Shown piece by piece: positions 1-10,366 of a stretch of DNA of 64,000 nt (its first letter is position 1; each line of letters begins with the position of its first letter). Where the stretch lies: contig NZ_MKTQ01000008.1 in the NCBI RefSeq assembly GCF_001898315.1, forward strand, positions 62,001 to 126,000, read 5' to 3'. The position numbers and the translations under genes were made by a program. The notes under the pieces are model-generated. The model saw only the letters and a list, made by a program, of their open reading frames with translations. It was not told the origin of the DNA and did no database searches. Source of the DNA: Microbacterium sp. 70-16. Its GTDB lineage: Bacteria; Actinomycetota; Actinomycetes; Actinomycetales; Microbacteriaceae.

Positions 1-2
1 CG

Positions 3-1220
3 GGAGCCACCGGCATCGTCTCGCCCACCAGCGGCAGCCTCGACCCGGTCGTCGGCGAGCCCGAGACCACCGGTGTCGCCACCGAGGTCGTGCACCAGAT
101 CGGCGACGCGTTCGTCAACAAACCCGAGGGCTTCACGGTGCACAGCAAGCTGCAGCAGCTGCTCGAGAAGCGCCTCGACATGAGCCGCAACGGCCTCATC
201 GACTGGGGCTTCGGCGAACTGCTCGCGTTCGGCTCGCTGCTCATGGAGGGCACCAACGTGCGCCTCGCCGGTCAGGATGCCCGACGCGGCACGTTCGTGC
301 AGCGCCACGCCGTGCTGCATGACCGCGCGAACGGCCAGGAGTGGCTGCCGCTGGCGAACCTGTCCGAGAGCCAGGGGCGCTTCTATGTCTACGACTCGCT
401 GCTGAGCGAGTACGCGGCGATGGCGTTCGAGTACGGCTACTCGGTCGAGCGTGCCGACACCCTCACCCTGTGGGAGGCCCAGTTCGGCGACTTCGCCAAC
501 GGCGCCCAGTCGGTCATCGACGAGTACATCTCGGCGGCCGACCAGAAGTGGGGTCAGCAGTCGAGCGTCGTGCTGCTGCTGCCGCACGGCTACGAGGGCC
601 AGGGCCCCGACCACTCGTCTGCGCGCATCGAGCGCTACCTGCAGCTGTGCGCGCAGGAGAACATGACGGTCGCCCGCCCGTCGACGCCGGCGTCGTACTT
701 CCACCTGCTGCGTCGCCAGGCCTATGCGCGGCCGCGCCGTCCGCTGATCGTCTTCACGCCGAAAGCCATGCTGCGTCTGCGCGGCGCGACCAGCAACGTG
801 CAGGACTTCACGACCGGCCGCTTCGAGCCCGTGCTCGACGACGAGCGCGGCATCGACGCGTCGGCCGTGACGCGCGTGCTGCTGCACTCGGGCAAGATCC
901 ACTGGGATCTGAAGGCAGAGCTCGAGAAGAAGCCGAACCCGCAGATCGCCCTCGTGCGCCTCGAGCAGCTGTACCCGGCGCCCGTCGACGAGCTCAACGC
1001 GATCATCGACCGCTACCCGAACGCCGAGCTGGTCTGGGTGCAGGACGAGCCCGAGAACCAGGGTGCGTGGCCGTTCATCGCACTCGAGGTCGTCAAGCAC
1101 CTGCACGGGCGCACGATCCGCCGCATCTCGCGGGCTGCTGCCGCCTCGACGGCGGCCGGATCGCCCAAGGTGCACGCCCGCGAGCAGGCCGCGATCCTCG
1201 AGACGGCGCTCGCGGTCTGA
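3..1220 (+). CDS. kgd: 2-oxoglutarate dehydrogenase E1 / multifunctional 2-oxoglutarate metabolism enzyme, C-terminal part (5' truncated by window)
   Basis: Open frame from window edge; protein LDMSRNGLIDWGFGELLAFGSLL..GQDARRGTFVQRHAVLHD..LLPHGYEGQGPDHSSARIERYLQ typical of SucA/Kgd C-terminus. Confidence 0.93.
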   Translation, partial: GATGIVSPTSGSLDPVVGEPETTGVATEVVHQIGDAFVNKPEGFTVHSKLQQLLEKRLDMSRNGLIDWGFGELLAFGSLLMEGTNVRLAGQDARRGTFVQRHAVLHDRANGQEWLPLANLSESQGRFYVYDSLLSEYAAMAFEYGYSVERADTLTLWEAQFGDFANGAQSVIDEYISAADQKWGQQSSVVLLLPHGYEGQGPDHSSARIERYLQLCAQENMTVARPSTPASYFHLLRRQAYARPRRPLIVFTPKAMLRLRGATSNVQDFTTGRFEPVLDDERGIDASAVTRVLLHSGKIHWDLKAELEKKPNPQIALVRLEQLYPAPVDELNAIIDRYPNAELVWVQDEPENQGAWPFIALEVVKHLHGRTIRRISRAAAASTAAGSPKVHAREQAAILETALAV

Positions 1221-1227
1221 CCAGGAT

Positions 1228-1269
1228 TGCGAGTGGGGGCGGGTGCCATGGCATCCGCCCCCACTCGCA
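1228..1269. terminator. Hairpin terminator downstream of kgd
   Basis: TGCGAGTGGGGGCGGGTGCC-AT-GGCATCCGCCCCCACTCGCA, 20-bp stem with one G.T position. Confidence 0.75.
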
Positions 1270-1302
1270 TCCCCTCCTGCCTCTCCACCCCTGAAGGACG
1301 AC

Positions 1303-2202
1303 ATGGACGTCGCGCTGTTGCTGAACCCGGCGGCACGCTCGGGCGCGCACACGGGCGTCGCGACGCGCGCCGCGGAACGCCTGCGCGCGGCGGGCATCCG
1401 CGTGACAACAGTGTCGGGCGGCAGCGCCGCAGAGTCGTCGCGTCTGCTGCGCACGGCGCTGACGCTCGGAGCGGATGCCGTCGTCGTCGCCGGCGGTGAC
1501 GGCACGGTCTCGCTCGCCATCCAGGAGCTCGCCGGCACGGGCACCCCGCTCGGGATCGTGCCCGCCGGCACCGGCAACGACTTGGCGACCTCGCTCGGAC
1601 TGCGCGACCTCGACGCCGGTGCGGCGGCGGACGCCGTCATCGCGGGCCGCACCCGGACGATCGACCTGGCCCGCGTGACCCGCGCCGACGGCACGACGAC
1701 GCTGTACGGGACGGTGCTGGCGGCGGGGTTCGACTCGAAGGTCAACGACCGTGCGAACCGCATGCGATGGCCGCGCGGCGCGATGCGCTACAACATCGCG
1801 ATCCTCGTGGAGTTCCTGCGGCTGCGTGGCATCCCGTTCGAGGTCGAGCTGACCCTGGCCGACGGAAGCACCACCCGCGTCGCGCGCGATCTGATCATGG
1901 CCACGGTGGGCAACGGCCGCACCTACGGCGGTGGCATCCCCATCTGCCCCGACGCCGATCTCGAAGACGGACTGCTCGATGTGACGCTCGTGCTGCCCGT
2001 CAGCAGAGCCAGACTGCTGCGACTGCTGCCGCGTGCATACCGTGGCACGCATACGTCGCTCGATGACGTGTCGACGTTCCGCGTGCGCTCAGCGCGCCTT
2101 ACGGCCGCGGACGTCACGGCGTACGCTGACGGCGACCCGATCGGGGCGCTGCCGCTGCAGGTCGATGTCGTGCCGAGCGCGCTCGTGGTCTTCGCGCCGT
2201 AG
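1303..2202 (+). CDS. Diacylglycerol/lipid kinase family protein
   Basis: MDVALLLNPAARSG..VVAGGDGTVSLAIQEL..LGIVPAGTGNDLATSLG: DAGK catalytic motifs. Confidence 0.92.
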   Translation: MDVALLLNPAARSGAHTGVATRAAERLRAAGIRVTTVSGGSAAESSRLLRTALTLGADAVVVAGGDGTVSLAIQELAGTGTPLGIVPAGTGNDLATSLGLRDLDAGAAADAVIAGRTRTIDLARVTRADGTTTLYGTVLAAGFDSKVNDRANRMRWPRGAMRYNIAILVEFLRLRGIPFEVELTLADGSTTRVARDLIMATVGNGRTYGGGIPICPDADLEDGLLDVTLVLPVSRARLLRLLPRAYRGTHTSLDDVSTFRVRSARLTAADVTAYADGDPIGALPLQVDVVPSALVVFAP

Positions 2203-2210
2203 GCTCGCCC

Positions 2211-2456
2211 TCAGTGGTGGGTGGCTTGCTCGCTGCGCAGACGCGCGAGCACCTGGTCACGCAGCTGCTCGGGGGCGGTCTCCTTGCAGGCACGGGCGAT
2301 CACGGCCGTCAGGGTCGTCGCAACGAGGGCCTCATCCCGGCAGGCGGGGCAGTTCTCGAGGTGCTCGGTGATGTCCGAGTGCTCGGTCTTGCAGACCTCG
2401 TGGCGAAGGTACTCTTCCAGGTCCTTCCGGGCTTTGGTACAGCCGCAGTCGCTCAT
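2211..2456 (-). CDS. rsrA: Mycothiol-system zinc-binding anti-sigma factor (RsrA/RshA family)
   Basis: [36 protein letters not shown], overlaps 3' end of the SigR-like gene. Confidence 0.9.
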   Translation of the reverse strand: MSDCGCTKARKDLEEYLRHEVCKTEHSDITEHLENCPACRDEALVATTLTAVIARACKETAPEQLRDQVLARLRSEQATHH

Positions 2457-3130
2457 TTCTTGCTCCTTGAGGGGGCGGCAGCCGGCACCTTGATGCCGCG
2501 CTCCCGCGCGTAGTCGGCCAGCAGGTCACGCAGCATCCGCCTGCCGCGATGCAGACGGCTCATGACCGTGCCGATGGGGGTTTTCATGATGTCCGCGATC
2601 TCTTGATACGCGAAGCCTTCGACGTCGGCGAGGTACACCGCGAGGCGGAAGTCCTCGGGCAGCGACTGCAGGGCATCCTTGACGACGGATGCCGGCATGT
2701 GGTCGATCGCTTCGGCTTCGGCCGAGCGGGTGCTCGTCGCGGTCGTCGACTCGGCGCCGCCGAGCTGCCAGTCCTCGAGGTCGTCGATCGTGCCCTGGTA
2801 GGGCTCACGCTGCTTCTTGCGATACGTGTTGATGTACGTGTTGGTCAGAATCCGGTACAGCCACGCCTTGAGGTTCGTGCCCTGGGTGAAGGATGCCCAC
2901 GAGGCGAACGCCTTCACGAAGGTCTCCTGCACGAGGTCGGCGGCATCGGCCGGGTTGCGGGTCATCCGCATCGCGGCGGCGTACAGCTGGTCCATGAACG
3001 GCAACGCCTGCTGCTCGAACTGGACGCGCGGATCCTGCGTGGTCTGCGGCTCTGCGGCCGCCTGCTCTTCCATCGCGGCCCAGTCTACTTCTGAGAGGTC
3101 CGCGGGAACGGGGGCGAGTGTCGCTGTCAC
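2453..3130 (-). CDS. sigR: ECF-type sigma-70 factor SigR/SigH family (GTG start proposed; ORF extends to 3220)
   Basis: [57 protein letters not shown], adjacent rsrA. Confidence 0.92.
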   Translation of the reverse strand: MTATLAPVPADLSEVDWAAMEEQAAAEPQTTQDPRVQFEQQALPFMDQLYAAAMRMTRNPADAADLVQETFVKAFASWASFTQGTNLKAWLYRILTNTYINTYRKKQREPYQGTIDDLEDWQLGGAESTTATSTRSAEAEAIDHMPASVVKDALQSLPEDFRLAVYLADVEGFAYQEIADIMKTPIGTVMSRLHRGRRMLRDLLADYARERGIKVPAAAPSRSKK

Positions 3131-3177
3131 CGGGGGATGCCTTCTTTTCTGCGCGTCGGACGGGTTCGTTAGGGTAG

Positions 3178-3204
3178 AACCCGATGACCACGTCCGGGTA
3201 TTCC
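3178..3204 (-). promoter_or_regulatory. Candidate SigR-type promoter GGAAT-N19-GTT upstream of sigR
   Basis: On the - strand GGAAT (3204-3200), 19 nt, GTT (3180-3178), about 50 nt upstream of the sigR start. Confidence 0.6.
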
Positions 3205-4527
3205 CTTCCGCAGTCCGCATCGTCGTCGCCGTGGCCGGCGCCCCGGCTCGAGACGCCCGTGCAGGCGACGGTCGTCGTGCCCGGATCGAAGTCGCTGACC
3301 AACCGCAAGCTCGTGCTCGCCGCCCTCTCCGATGCGCCGAGCACGCTGAGCGCTCCCCTGCACTCCGAGGATTCGGCGCGCATGGTCGACGCGCTGCGGG
3401 CGCTCGGTGCGACGATCGACGAGGTGCCCGGTGACGGCGCCTTCGGGCCCGACCTGCACGTGACGCCGCCGGCGGCGTTCCACGGCGATGTCACGATCGA
3501 CTGCGGGCAGGCGGGCACCGTCATGCGGTTCATCGCGCCGCTCGCGGGCCTTGCGACCGGCGATGTGACGATCACGGCGCACGCCAGCGCCCTGCACCGC
3601 CCGATGGGCGAGATGATCAAGGCGCTGCGCGAGATCGGCGCCGACATCGACGACGGCGGGCACTGGGCGCTGCCGTTCACGGTGCGCGGGCGCGGGCACA
3701 TCCGCGGCGGCGAGGTCACGATCGACGCGAGCGCATCGAGCCAGTTCGTGTCGGGACTGCTGCTGGCCGCTCCCCGCTTCGACGTGGGACTGCACCTGAT
3801 CCACTCCGGAGAGCGCCTGCCGTCGATCCCGCACATCGACATGACGGTCGAGACGCTCGCGCGCCGGGGCATCCAGGTCGAACGCCCGAACGCCAACGAG
3901 TGGCTCGTCCCCGCCGGTGTGCCGCGCGGGCGCGACACCGCGATCGAGCCCGATCTGTCCAACGCCGCACCGTTCCTGGCCGCGGCGCTGTTGACCGGCG
4001 GGTCGGTCACGATCCCCGGCTGGCCGCCCACTTCGACACAGCCCGGGGCGCTACTGCCCGAGATTCTGGCGTTGCTGGGTGCGCGCACGGGCCGCCGCGG
4101 CGGCGCGCTCACCGTCACAGGCACGGGCCGCGTCGCCGGCGTCGACCTCGACCTCACGGCGGCGAGCGAGCTCACGCCCACCCTGTTCGCACTCGCGGCC
4201 TTCGCCGACGCGCCCACGACGCTGCACGGCATCGGTCACATCCGTGGGCACGAGACCAACCGGATCGACGCGCTCGTCACCAATCTGCAGCGCCTCGGCG
4301 GAACGGCCGAAGAGCTACCCGATGGCATCCGGATCACGCCCGTGCCCCTGCACGGGGGCCTCTGGCGCGCGCACCACGACCACCGCATCGCGACGGCTGG
4401 GGCCCTCATCGGTCTGCGCGTGCCCGGTGTCGAGGTCGATGACATCGGCACGACGGCAAAGACGATGCCCGAGTTCCCGCAGTTGTGGCACGACATGATC
4501 GTCGCCGACGGAGTGGGCACCCCGTGA
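3184..4527 (+). CDS. aroA: 3-phosphoshikimate 1-carboxyvinyltransferase
   Basis: [56 protein letters not shown]. Confidence 0.97.
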   Translation: MTTSGYSLPQSASSSPWPAPRLETPVQATVVVPGSKSLTNRKLVLAALSDAPSTLSAPLHSEDSARMVDALRALGATIDEVPGDGAFGPDLHVTPPAAFHGDVTIDCGQAGTVMRFIAPLAGLATGDVTITAHASALHRPMGEMIKALREIGADIDDGGHWALPFTVRGRGHIRGGEVTIDASASSQFVSGLLLAAPRFDVGLHLIHSGERLPSIPHIDMTVETLARRGIQVERPNANEWLVPAGVPRGRDTAIEPDLSNAAPFLAAALLTGGSVTIPGWPPTSTQPGALLPEILALLGARTGRRGGALTVTGTGRVAGVDLDLTAASELTPTLFALAAFADAPTTLHGIGHIRGHETNRIDALVTNLQRLGGTAEELPDGIRITPVPLHGGLWRAHHDHRIATAGALIGLRVPGVEVDDIGTTAKTMPEFPQLWHDMIVADGVGTP

Positions 4528-4539
4528 GCCTGGTCTGAC

Positions 4540-5577
4540 ATGAGCTGGCTGGACGACCTCGACGACGACGAGCCTGAGTTCGACGAGTCGGACGTGCGTG
4601 TGCGGCCGAACCCGAAGGCCAACCGCCCGCGCACCAAGCGTCGCCCCGCCCACGCCGACGCGCGCATCGCACGAGTCCTGGGCGTCGACCGCGGTCGCTA
4701 CACCGTGCTGATCGACGAAGACGGCCCCGACGAGCACACGGCGCTCGCGACGCGTGCGCGCGAGCTGCGCAAGCAGCCGATCGTCACGGGCGACCGCGCC
4801 CGCGTCGTCGGCGATGCAACCGGAGACGAGGGAACGCTCGCGCGCATCGTCGGCATCGAGGAGCGCACGTCACTGCTGCGCCGCAGCGCCGACGACACCG
4901 ACCAGGTCGAGCGCATCATCGTCGCCAACGCCGACCAGATGCTCATCGTCGTCGCAGCCGCCGACCCCGAGCCGCGCCCGCGGCTGGTCGACCGCTACCT
5001 GATCGCGGCGCTGGATGCCGGCATCCACCCCCTTCTCGTCGTGACGAAGACCGACCTCGCCGACCCGACCGACTTCCTCGCCCATTTCGAGGGTGTCGAC
5101 GACCTGCGCGTGTTCCGCAGCGGGTCGGGCGACATGCCGGTCGACGAGATCGGCGCGCACCTCGTCGGCCACTCCACCGTCTTCGTCGGGCACTCCGGCG
5201 TCGGCAAATCGACGCTCGTCAACGCGCTCGTGCCGACCGCGGGCCGCGCCACGGGACATGTCAACGAGGTCACCGGCCGCGGCCGGCACACGTCGAGCTC
5301 GACGGTGTCGCTGCGCTACCTCGGTGCGAGCGGCCGAGGCTGGGTCATCGACACACCAGGCGTGCGCTCGTTCGGCCTCGGGCACGTCGACCCGGCCAAC
5401 ATCCTGAAGGCCTTCAGCGACTTGGCGGCTGTTGCGGAAGACTGCCCGCGCGGGTGCACGCATCTGCCGGATGCCCCGGACTGCGCCATCATCGAAGCCG
5501 TGGCCGAAGGCCGCCTCGGCGAGCGCGGCGCGGCGCGCCTCGACTCGCTGCAGCGCCTGCTCGAGACCTTCTCCTGA
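4540..5577 (+). CDS. rsgA: Ribosome small subunit-dependent GTPase A
   Basis: FVGHSGVGKSTLVNALVPTAGRATGHVNEVTGRGRHTSSS..VIDTPGVRSFGL circularly permuted GTPase motifs. Confidence 0.95.
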   Translation: MSWLDDLDDDEPEFDESDVRVRPNPKANRPRTKRRPAHADARIARVLGVDRGRYTVLIDEDGPDEHTALATRARELRKQPIVTGDRARVVGDATGDEGTLARIVGIEERTSLLRRSADDTDQVERIIVANADQMLIVVAAADPEPRPRLVDRYLIAALDAGIHPLLVVTKTDLADPTDFLAHFEGVDDLRVFRSGSGDMPVDEIGAHLVGHSTVFVGHSGVGKSTLVNALVPTAGRATGHVNEVTGRGRHTSSSTVSLRYLGASGRGWVIDTPGVRSFGLGHVDPANILKAFSDLAAVAEDCPRGCTHLPDAPDCAIIEAVAEGRLGERGAARLDSLQRLLETFS

Positions 5578-5612
5578 GGGCCGACGCTCGGGAGCTCGGC
5601 CCTTGAGACCCG

Positions 5613-7313
5613 TCAGCCCTTGAGGCCCGCGAAGTCGCTCTCGCGGAACTCCGTATCGATGCGGGTGCCCGCCCGTTCGACTTCGCGCTCGCGCAACTCG
5701 ACCCGACGGATCTTCCCCGAGATCGTCTTGGGCAGCTCGAAGAACTCGACGCGGCGCACCCGCATGTACGGCGGCATATGCTCTCGCGCGTGCGCGAGGA
5801 TCGAGCGCGCCGTCTCGGCATCCGGCGTCGCACTGGATGCCAGGTGCACGTAGGCCTTCACGACGTTCAGGCGCACCTCGTCAGGCGCGCCCACGACGCC
5901 GGCCTCGGCGACGGCGGGATGCGTCAGCAGGATCGACTCGACCTCGAACGGCGAGACCTTGAAATCGCTCGCCTTGAAGACATCGTCGGTGCGGCCGACG
6001 AACGTGAGGAACCCCTCGGCGTCACGGACGGCGACGTCGCTCGTGTGGAAGTAGCCGTCATGCTCGACCTTCGCCGTGCGCTCGGGCTCGCCGAGATACC
6101 CCGGCATCAGGTTGAGGGGGCGCACCGGCACCGTCGGCAGGCAGATCTCGCCTTCGTCGGAGACCTCACCGGTCACCGGGTCGAGCAGCACGACGTCGTT
6201 GCCCGGCAGGGCATGTCCCATCGCGCCCGGCTTGAGACGGATGCCCGGCGGGTTGCCGATGACGGCGGTGAGCTCAGTCTGTCCGTACCCGTCGCGGATC
6301 TGGATGTCCCACCAGCGCTCGATCGTCGCGATCACCTCGGGGTTCAGCGGCTCGCCCGCCGACAGCAGCTCGCGCAGCCCGTGCGGGCGGGTGTCGAGGT
6401 CGGCCTGGATGAGCATGCGCCACACCGTCGGCGGAGCACAGAACGTGTTCACGCCGGCGCGGTCGAGCTGGTCGACGAGCGCGACGGGATCGAACCGGCG
6501 GTAGTTGTAGACGAAGATCGTCGCCTCGGCGATCCACGGCGCGAAGAACAGGCTCCACGCGTGCTTGCCCCAGCCGGGCGCACTGATTGTCATGTGCACA
6601 TCGCCCGGGCGCACGCCGATCCAGTACATCGTCGACAGGTGGCCGACCGGGTAGGAGATGTGCGTGTGCTCGACCATCTTCGGCCGTGAGGTCGTGCCGC
6701 TCGTGAAGTAGACGATCGCGGCGTCGGTCGAGTCGACGACGATGCCGGGTGCCTCCTCGCTCGCTGCGAGCGAGTCGTCGAATGCGTGCCAGCCCGGCCG
6801 CGTGCCGCCGACGACGATGCGGATCAGCTCGCCCGCGACGCCGTCGAGCTTCACGGCATCCGCCGGGTCGGCGATCACGGCGCGCACGCCGGCCCGCTCG
6901 ATGCGCTCGGCGAGGTCGTCGACGCCGAGCACGACCGACGTCGGCAGGATGACGGCGCCGATCTTCATGATCGCGAGCATCGCCTCCCACAGTTCGACGC
7001 GGTTGTCGATCATGAGCATGATGCCGTCGCCGCGGCGCACGCCGCGCGCGGTCAACCAGTTCGCGACCTGGTTCGACCGGCGGCGCATCTGGTCGTATGT
7101 GATGGCCGTCTCGGCGCCGTCCTCCTCAACGACACGCAGCGCGAGGCGCTCGTTGCCTGTCGCGATGGCGTCGAACCAGTCGACGGCCCAGTTGAAGTGG
7201 TCGCCCACGTCAGGCCACGCGAACGCGGCACGGGCCGCCGCGAGATCGTGCGAGTGGGTCAGAAGCAGGTCGCGGGCCGCGCGGAACGCGTCGCCGGCGG
7301 AAGTGGAAGCCAT
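5613..7313 (-). CDS. AMP-binding acyl-CoA synthetase
   Basis: IVYFTSGTTSRPKMVEHTH..DGYGQTE..GYFHTSDVAVRDAEGFLTFVGRTDDVFKASDFKVSPFEVE..KTISGKIRR. Confidence 0.93.
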   Translation of the reverse strand: MASTSAGDAFRAARDLLLTHSHDLAAARAAFAWPDVGDHFNWAVDWFDAIATGNERLALRVVEEDGAETAITYDQMRRRSNQVANWLTARGVRRGDGIMLMIDNRVELWEAMLAIMKIGAVILPTSVVLGVDDLAERIERAGVRAVIADPADAVKLDGVAGELIRIVVGGTRPGWHAFDDSLAASEEAPGIVVDSTDAAIVYFTSGTTSRPKMVEHTHISYPVGHLSTMYWIGVRPGDVHMTISAPGWGKHAWSLFFAPWIAEATIFVYNYRRFDPVALVDQLDRAGVNTFCAPPTVWRMLIQADLDTRPHGLRELLSAGEPLNPEVIATIERWWDIQIRDGYGQTELTAVIGNPPGIRLKPGAMGHALPGNDVVLLDPVTGEVSDEGEICLPTVPVRPLNLMPGYLGEPERTAKVEHDGYFHTSDVAVRDAEGFLTFVGRTDDVFKASDFKVSPFEVESILLTHPAVAEAGVVGAPDEVRLNVVKAYVHLASSATPDAETARSILAHAREHMPPYMRVRRVEFFELPKTISGKIRRVELREREVERAGTRIDTEFRESDFAGLKG

Positions 7314-7395
7314 GGTGTCTCGATCTGCGCACCGTCCGCGGCACGCTGGCTCAGTCTACGACCGCCGCGCCGCCTCGCCGCCTGCCTCCGCCGCC

Positions 7396-7409
7396 TAGGC
7401 TGGATGCCA
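7396..7409 (+). promoter_or_regulatory. Candidate leaderless -10 (TAGGCT) followed by GGATGCC and ATG
   Basis: TAGGCT-GGATGCC-ATG; same architecture at 33330-33343. Confidence 0.5.
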
Positions 7410-7876
7410 TGACGCTGCCCGAGACCGGATCAATTGCGCCCGACTTCACCCTCGTCGACCAGGACGAGAAGCCGGTCACGCTGAGCGACCTGCGCGGCGG
7501 CGGCGTGATCCTGTTCTTCTATCCGGCGGCGATGACTCCGGGGTGCACGAAAGAGGCGTGCGACTTCCGCGACAGCCTCGCTCCCCTGCAGGCGGCCGGG
7601 TACACCGTGCTGGGGATCTCGCGCGACCTGCCCGCGAAGCTGCGCGAGTTCCGCGAGCGCGACGGGCTGACCTACGCCCTGCTGAGCGATCCCGACCACG
7701 TCGTGCACGCCACCTACGGCGCGTGGGGCGCGAAGATGAACTACGGCAAGCTCATCGAGGGTGTCATCCGCTCGACGTTCGTGATCGATGCCGACGGGCA
7801 GGTCACCCACGCGCTGCGCAACGTGCGCGCGACCGGGCACGTCGCGCGGCTACGCAAGCTGCTCGGGCTCGGCTGA
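7409..7876 (+). CDS. bcp: Thioredoxin-dependent thiol peroxidase (Bcp)
   Basis: GSIAPDFTLVDQDEKPVTLSDLRGGGVILFFYPAAMTPGCTKEACDFRD. Confidence 0.95.
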   Translation: MTLPETGSIAPDFTLVDQDEKPVTLSDLRGGGVILFFYPAAMTPGCTKEACDFRDSLAPLQAAGYTVLGISRDLPAKLREFRERDGLTYALLSDPDHVVHATYGAWGAKMNYGKLIEGVIRSTFVIDADGQVTHALRNVRATGHVARLRKLLGLG

Positions 7877-7911
7877 GACCGGCATTCCGGCAGCCTGCCC
7901 GGTTCCGCCGA

Positions 7912-8310
7912 TCAGCCCTCCGGCGACTCCTGCTTGCGCCGCACGCCCGCGCGGCGGGCGGCGCTGAACAGCGCCACGAGCCCGAGCACGGCCGGCGCCG
8001 CCACGACGAGCGCGAACCCGGGCGCGGGCGCGGGCCCGGTGACCGCGCCGAGCGCGACGGCGAGCATGAGCAACTGCGTCACGATGCCGCCCGAGCGCCC
8101 CCACGACTGCCCGCGCGAGACCGCGACAGCGAACGCGACCACCGCGGCGGCACCGATCACCGTCAGCACGATCAGCGCGATCGAACTGGTCGGGTCATCC
8201 GTGTCACCACCGACGAGCGCGACGACCTCCCACCCCGCGACACACAGCAGGGCAAGCCCCTCCAGCGCCAGCAGAGCCGTGGCCAGTCGCTCGGGAACGG
8301 TGATCGACAT
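7912..8310 (-). CDS. Small membrane protein, hypothetical
   Basis: MSITVPERLATALLALEGLALLCVAGWEVVALV..; four hydrophobic segments; start chosen at 8310. Confidence 0.7.
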   Translation of the reverse strand: MSITVPERLATALLALEGLALLCVAGWEVVALVGGDTDDPTSSIALIVLTVIGAAAVVAFAVAVSRGQSWGRSGGIVTQLLMLAVALGAVTGPAPAPGFALVVAAPAVLGLVALFSAARRAGVRRKQESPEG

Positions 8311-8570
8311 GGGCGGGAATCTCCTCGAATACGGCCGGGACAGGCGCTGCGGATGCCACGAGATCACCCGGTCATGCGGCGGATCCACAGCATCCCCGCG
8401 TGAAATTGCCGAGTTCACCCTTGATTCATCTGAATCTGCATGGGACCATGGATAAAGCAATGTGCTCCCACAGCGAAGTGGGGCGAGCTTATGCCCGCGC
8501 ACCCACCAGGGTATCGGACGCCCGAGTCCGCACCCACCCACTTCTCAATCCCGCATCAAGGAGCACCCCT

Positions 8571-8819
8571 ATGGATTGGCGTGACAAGTCCGCCTGCCTG
8601 ACCGTCGACCCCGAGCTGTTCTTCCCCGTGGGGAACACCGGGCCCGCCGTGGAACAGATCGAAAAGGCCAAGGCCGTGTGCGCACGCTGCACGGTCACCG
8701 AGGTCTGCCTGCAGTACGCCCTTGAGACCGGTCAGGACTCGGGCGTATGGGGTGGCCTCTCTGAAGACGAGCGTCGCGCCCTCAAGCGTCGCGCCGCGCG
8801 CGCACGCCGCGCCAGCTGA
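8571..8819 (+). CDS. whiB1: WhiB-family iron-sulfur transcription factor (WhiB1-like)
   Basis: MDWRDKSACLTVDPELFFPVG..CARCTVTEVCLQYALETGQDSGVWGGLSEDERRALKRR; RBS aaggag. Confidence 0.95.
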   Translation: MDWRDKSACLTVDPELFFPVGNTGPAVEQIEKAKAVCARCTVTEVCLQYALETGQDSGVWGGLSEDERRALKRRAARARRAS

Positions 8820-8832
8820 CGCGCGTCGCCGA

Positions 8833-10332
8833 CTAACCGCGCACTTCGCCGCGGTCCAGGTAGCGCATCGGGATCTCGATCGTCACTTCGGTGCCCGAGC
8901 CCACAAGGGTGTGCCAGTCGATCGTCCCGCTGAGCTCGCCCTGGATCAGGGTGCGCACGATCTGCGTGCCCAGGCCCCGACCGACCTGCCCCTCAGGCAG
9001 TCCGACGCCGGTATCGCGCACCTTGACGCCGAGCTGGTCCTCGGTGCGCTCGGCGATGATCTCGACCTCGCCCTCCTGATCGGCCAGCCCGTGCTCGACG
9101 GCGTTGGTGACGAGCTCGGTCAGGGCGAGCGCGAGTGGCGTCGCGTACTCGCTCGGCAGCGTGCCGAACGTGCCCGTCTTCGACGTGCGCGCCCGCGTGT
9201 TGGGTGAGGCCGCGACCTCTGCGACGAGCTTGAGCACGCGGGCGAACACCTCGTCGAAGTCGACGTTCTGCGCGAGCCCCTCAGAGAGCGTGTCGTGCAC
9301 GACGGCGATCGCCGACACGCGCCGCATCGCCTGGATGAGCGCGTCGCGCGCTTCGTCCGAGCGCGTGCGCCGCGACTGGATGCGCAGCAGCGACGCGACC
9401 GTCTGCAGGTTGTTCTTCACGCGGTGGTGGATCTCACGGATCGTGGCATCCTTCGTGATGAGCTCTTGCTCCTGATGCCGGATCTCGGTCACATCGCGGC
9501 ACAGCACGATCGCGCCGATGCGGTGACCGTGGTCTTTGAGCGGAATCGTGCGCAGCGACACCGTCACCCCGCGTGCCTCGATGTCGGTGCGCCAGGGGGC
9601 GCGGCCGGCCATCACGATCGGCAGCGACTCGTCGAACTGGCGCCCCTTGGGCAGGATGCCCGTCGACACCTCCAGCAGCGACTCGCCCTCGAGCTCGTCT
9701 TCGAAGCCGAGACGGTTGAACGCCGACAGCGCGTTGGGGCTTGCGAAGGTCGTGACACCGTCGACGTCGATGCGGATGAGCCCGTCGGATGCCCGGGGCG
9801 CGCCGCGCCGGGGCGAGGTCGGCGCCGCCAGATCGGGGAAGTCTGCCGAGGCGATCATGCCGAAGACGTCGTCGGCGCAGTCGTTGAACGTGATCTGCTG
9901 GCGCGACGGCGTGCGCGCCTCACCGAGATTGGTGTGCCGGGTCAGAACGCCCACGACGGTCGCCGGTCGGTCAGCGGTGCCGTGCTCGCGCACGATCGGC
10001 ACCGCCCGCACGCGCGTGGGGGTCTCCTCGAACCAGTCCGGTGACGCCGAATCGACGATCTCGGCGCGCGTGAAGGCATCCCGCACCTGCGTCCGCCACT
10101 GCGGACGCACCCGGTCGCCGACGATGTCGCGATAGAACAGCGTCGCCGCACCGCTCGGGCGCGTGTGCGCGACGGCGATGAACGAGTCATCGGCCGTCGG
10201 CACCCAGATCACGATGTCGGCGAAGGCCAGGTCGGCCAACAGCTGCCCGTCGCCGGCGAGGCGATGCAGCCACTCGACATCCGCCGCCGTAGAGCGGCCC
10301 TGGGCGTAGACGAGATCGCTGAGTGTCGACAC
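8833..10332 (-). CDS. pdtaS: Sensor histidine kinase, PdtaS-like (GAF/PAS, HisKA_2)
   Basis: IREIHHRVKNNLQTVASLLRIQSRR..ALTELVTNAVEHGL..VRDTGVGLPEGQVGRGLGTQIVRTLI. Confidence 0.92.
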   Translation of the reverse strand: MSTLSDLVYAQGRSTAADVEWLHRLAGDGQLLADLAFADIVIWVPTADDSFIAVAHTRPSGAATLFYRDIVGDRVRPQWRTQVRDAFTRAEIVDSASPDWFEETPTRVRAVPIVREHGTADRPATVVGVLTRHTNLGEARTPSRQQITFNDCADDVFGMIASADFPDLAAPTSPRRGAPRASDGLIRIDVDGVTTFASPNALSAFNRLGFEDELEGESLLEVSTGILPKGRQFDESLPIVMAGRAPWRTDIEARGVTVSLRTIPLKDHGHRIGAIVLCRDVTEIRHQEQELITKDATIREIHHRVKNNLQTVASLLRIQSRRTRSDEARDALIQAMRRVSAIAVVHDTLSEGLAQNVDFDEVFARVLKLVAEVAASPNTRARTSKTGTFGTLPSEYATPLALALTELVTNAVEHGLADQEGEVEIIAERTEDQLGVKVRDTGVGLPEGQVGRGLGTQIVRTLIQGELSGTIDWHTLVGSGTEVTIEIPMRYLDRGEVRG

Positions 10333-10366
10333 TCCCCCAGCCTAGGGCGCCCGGCGCACGCGCGCG

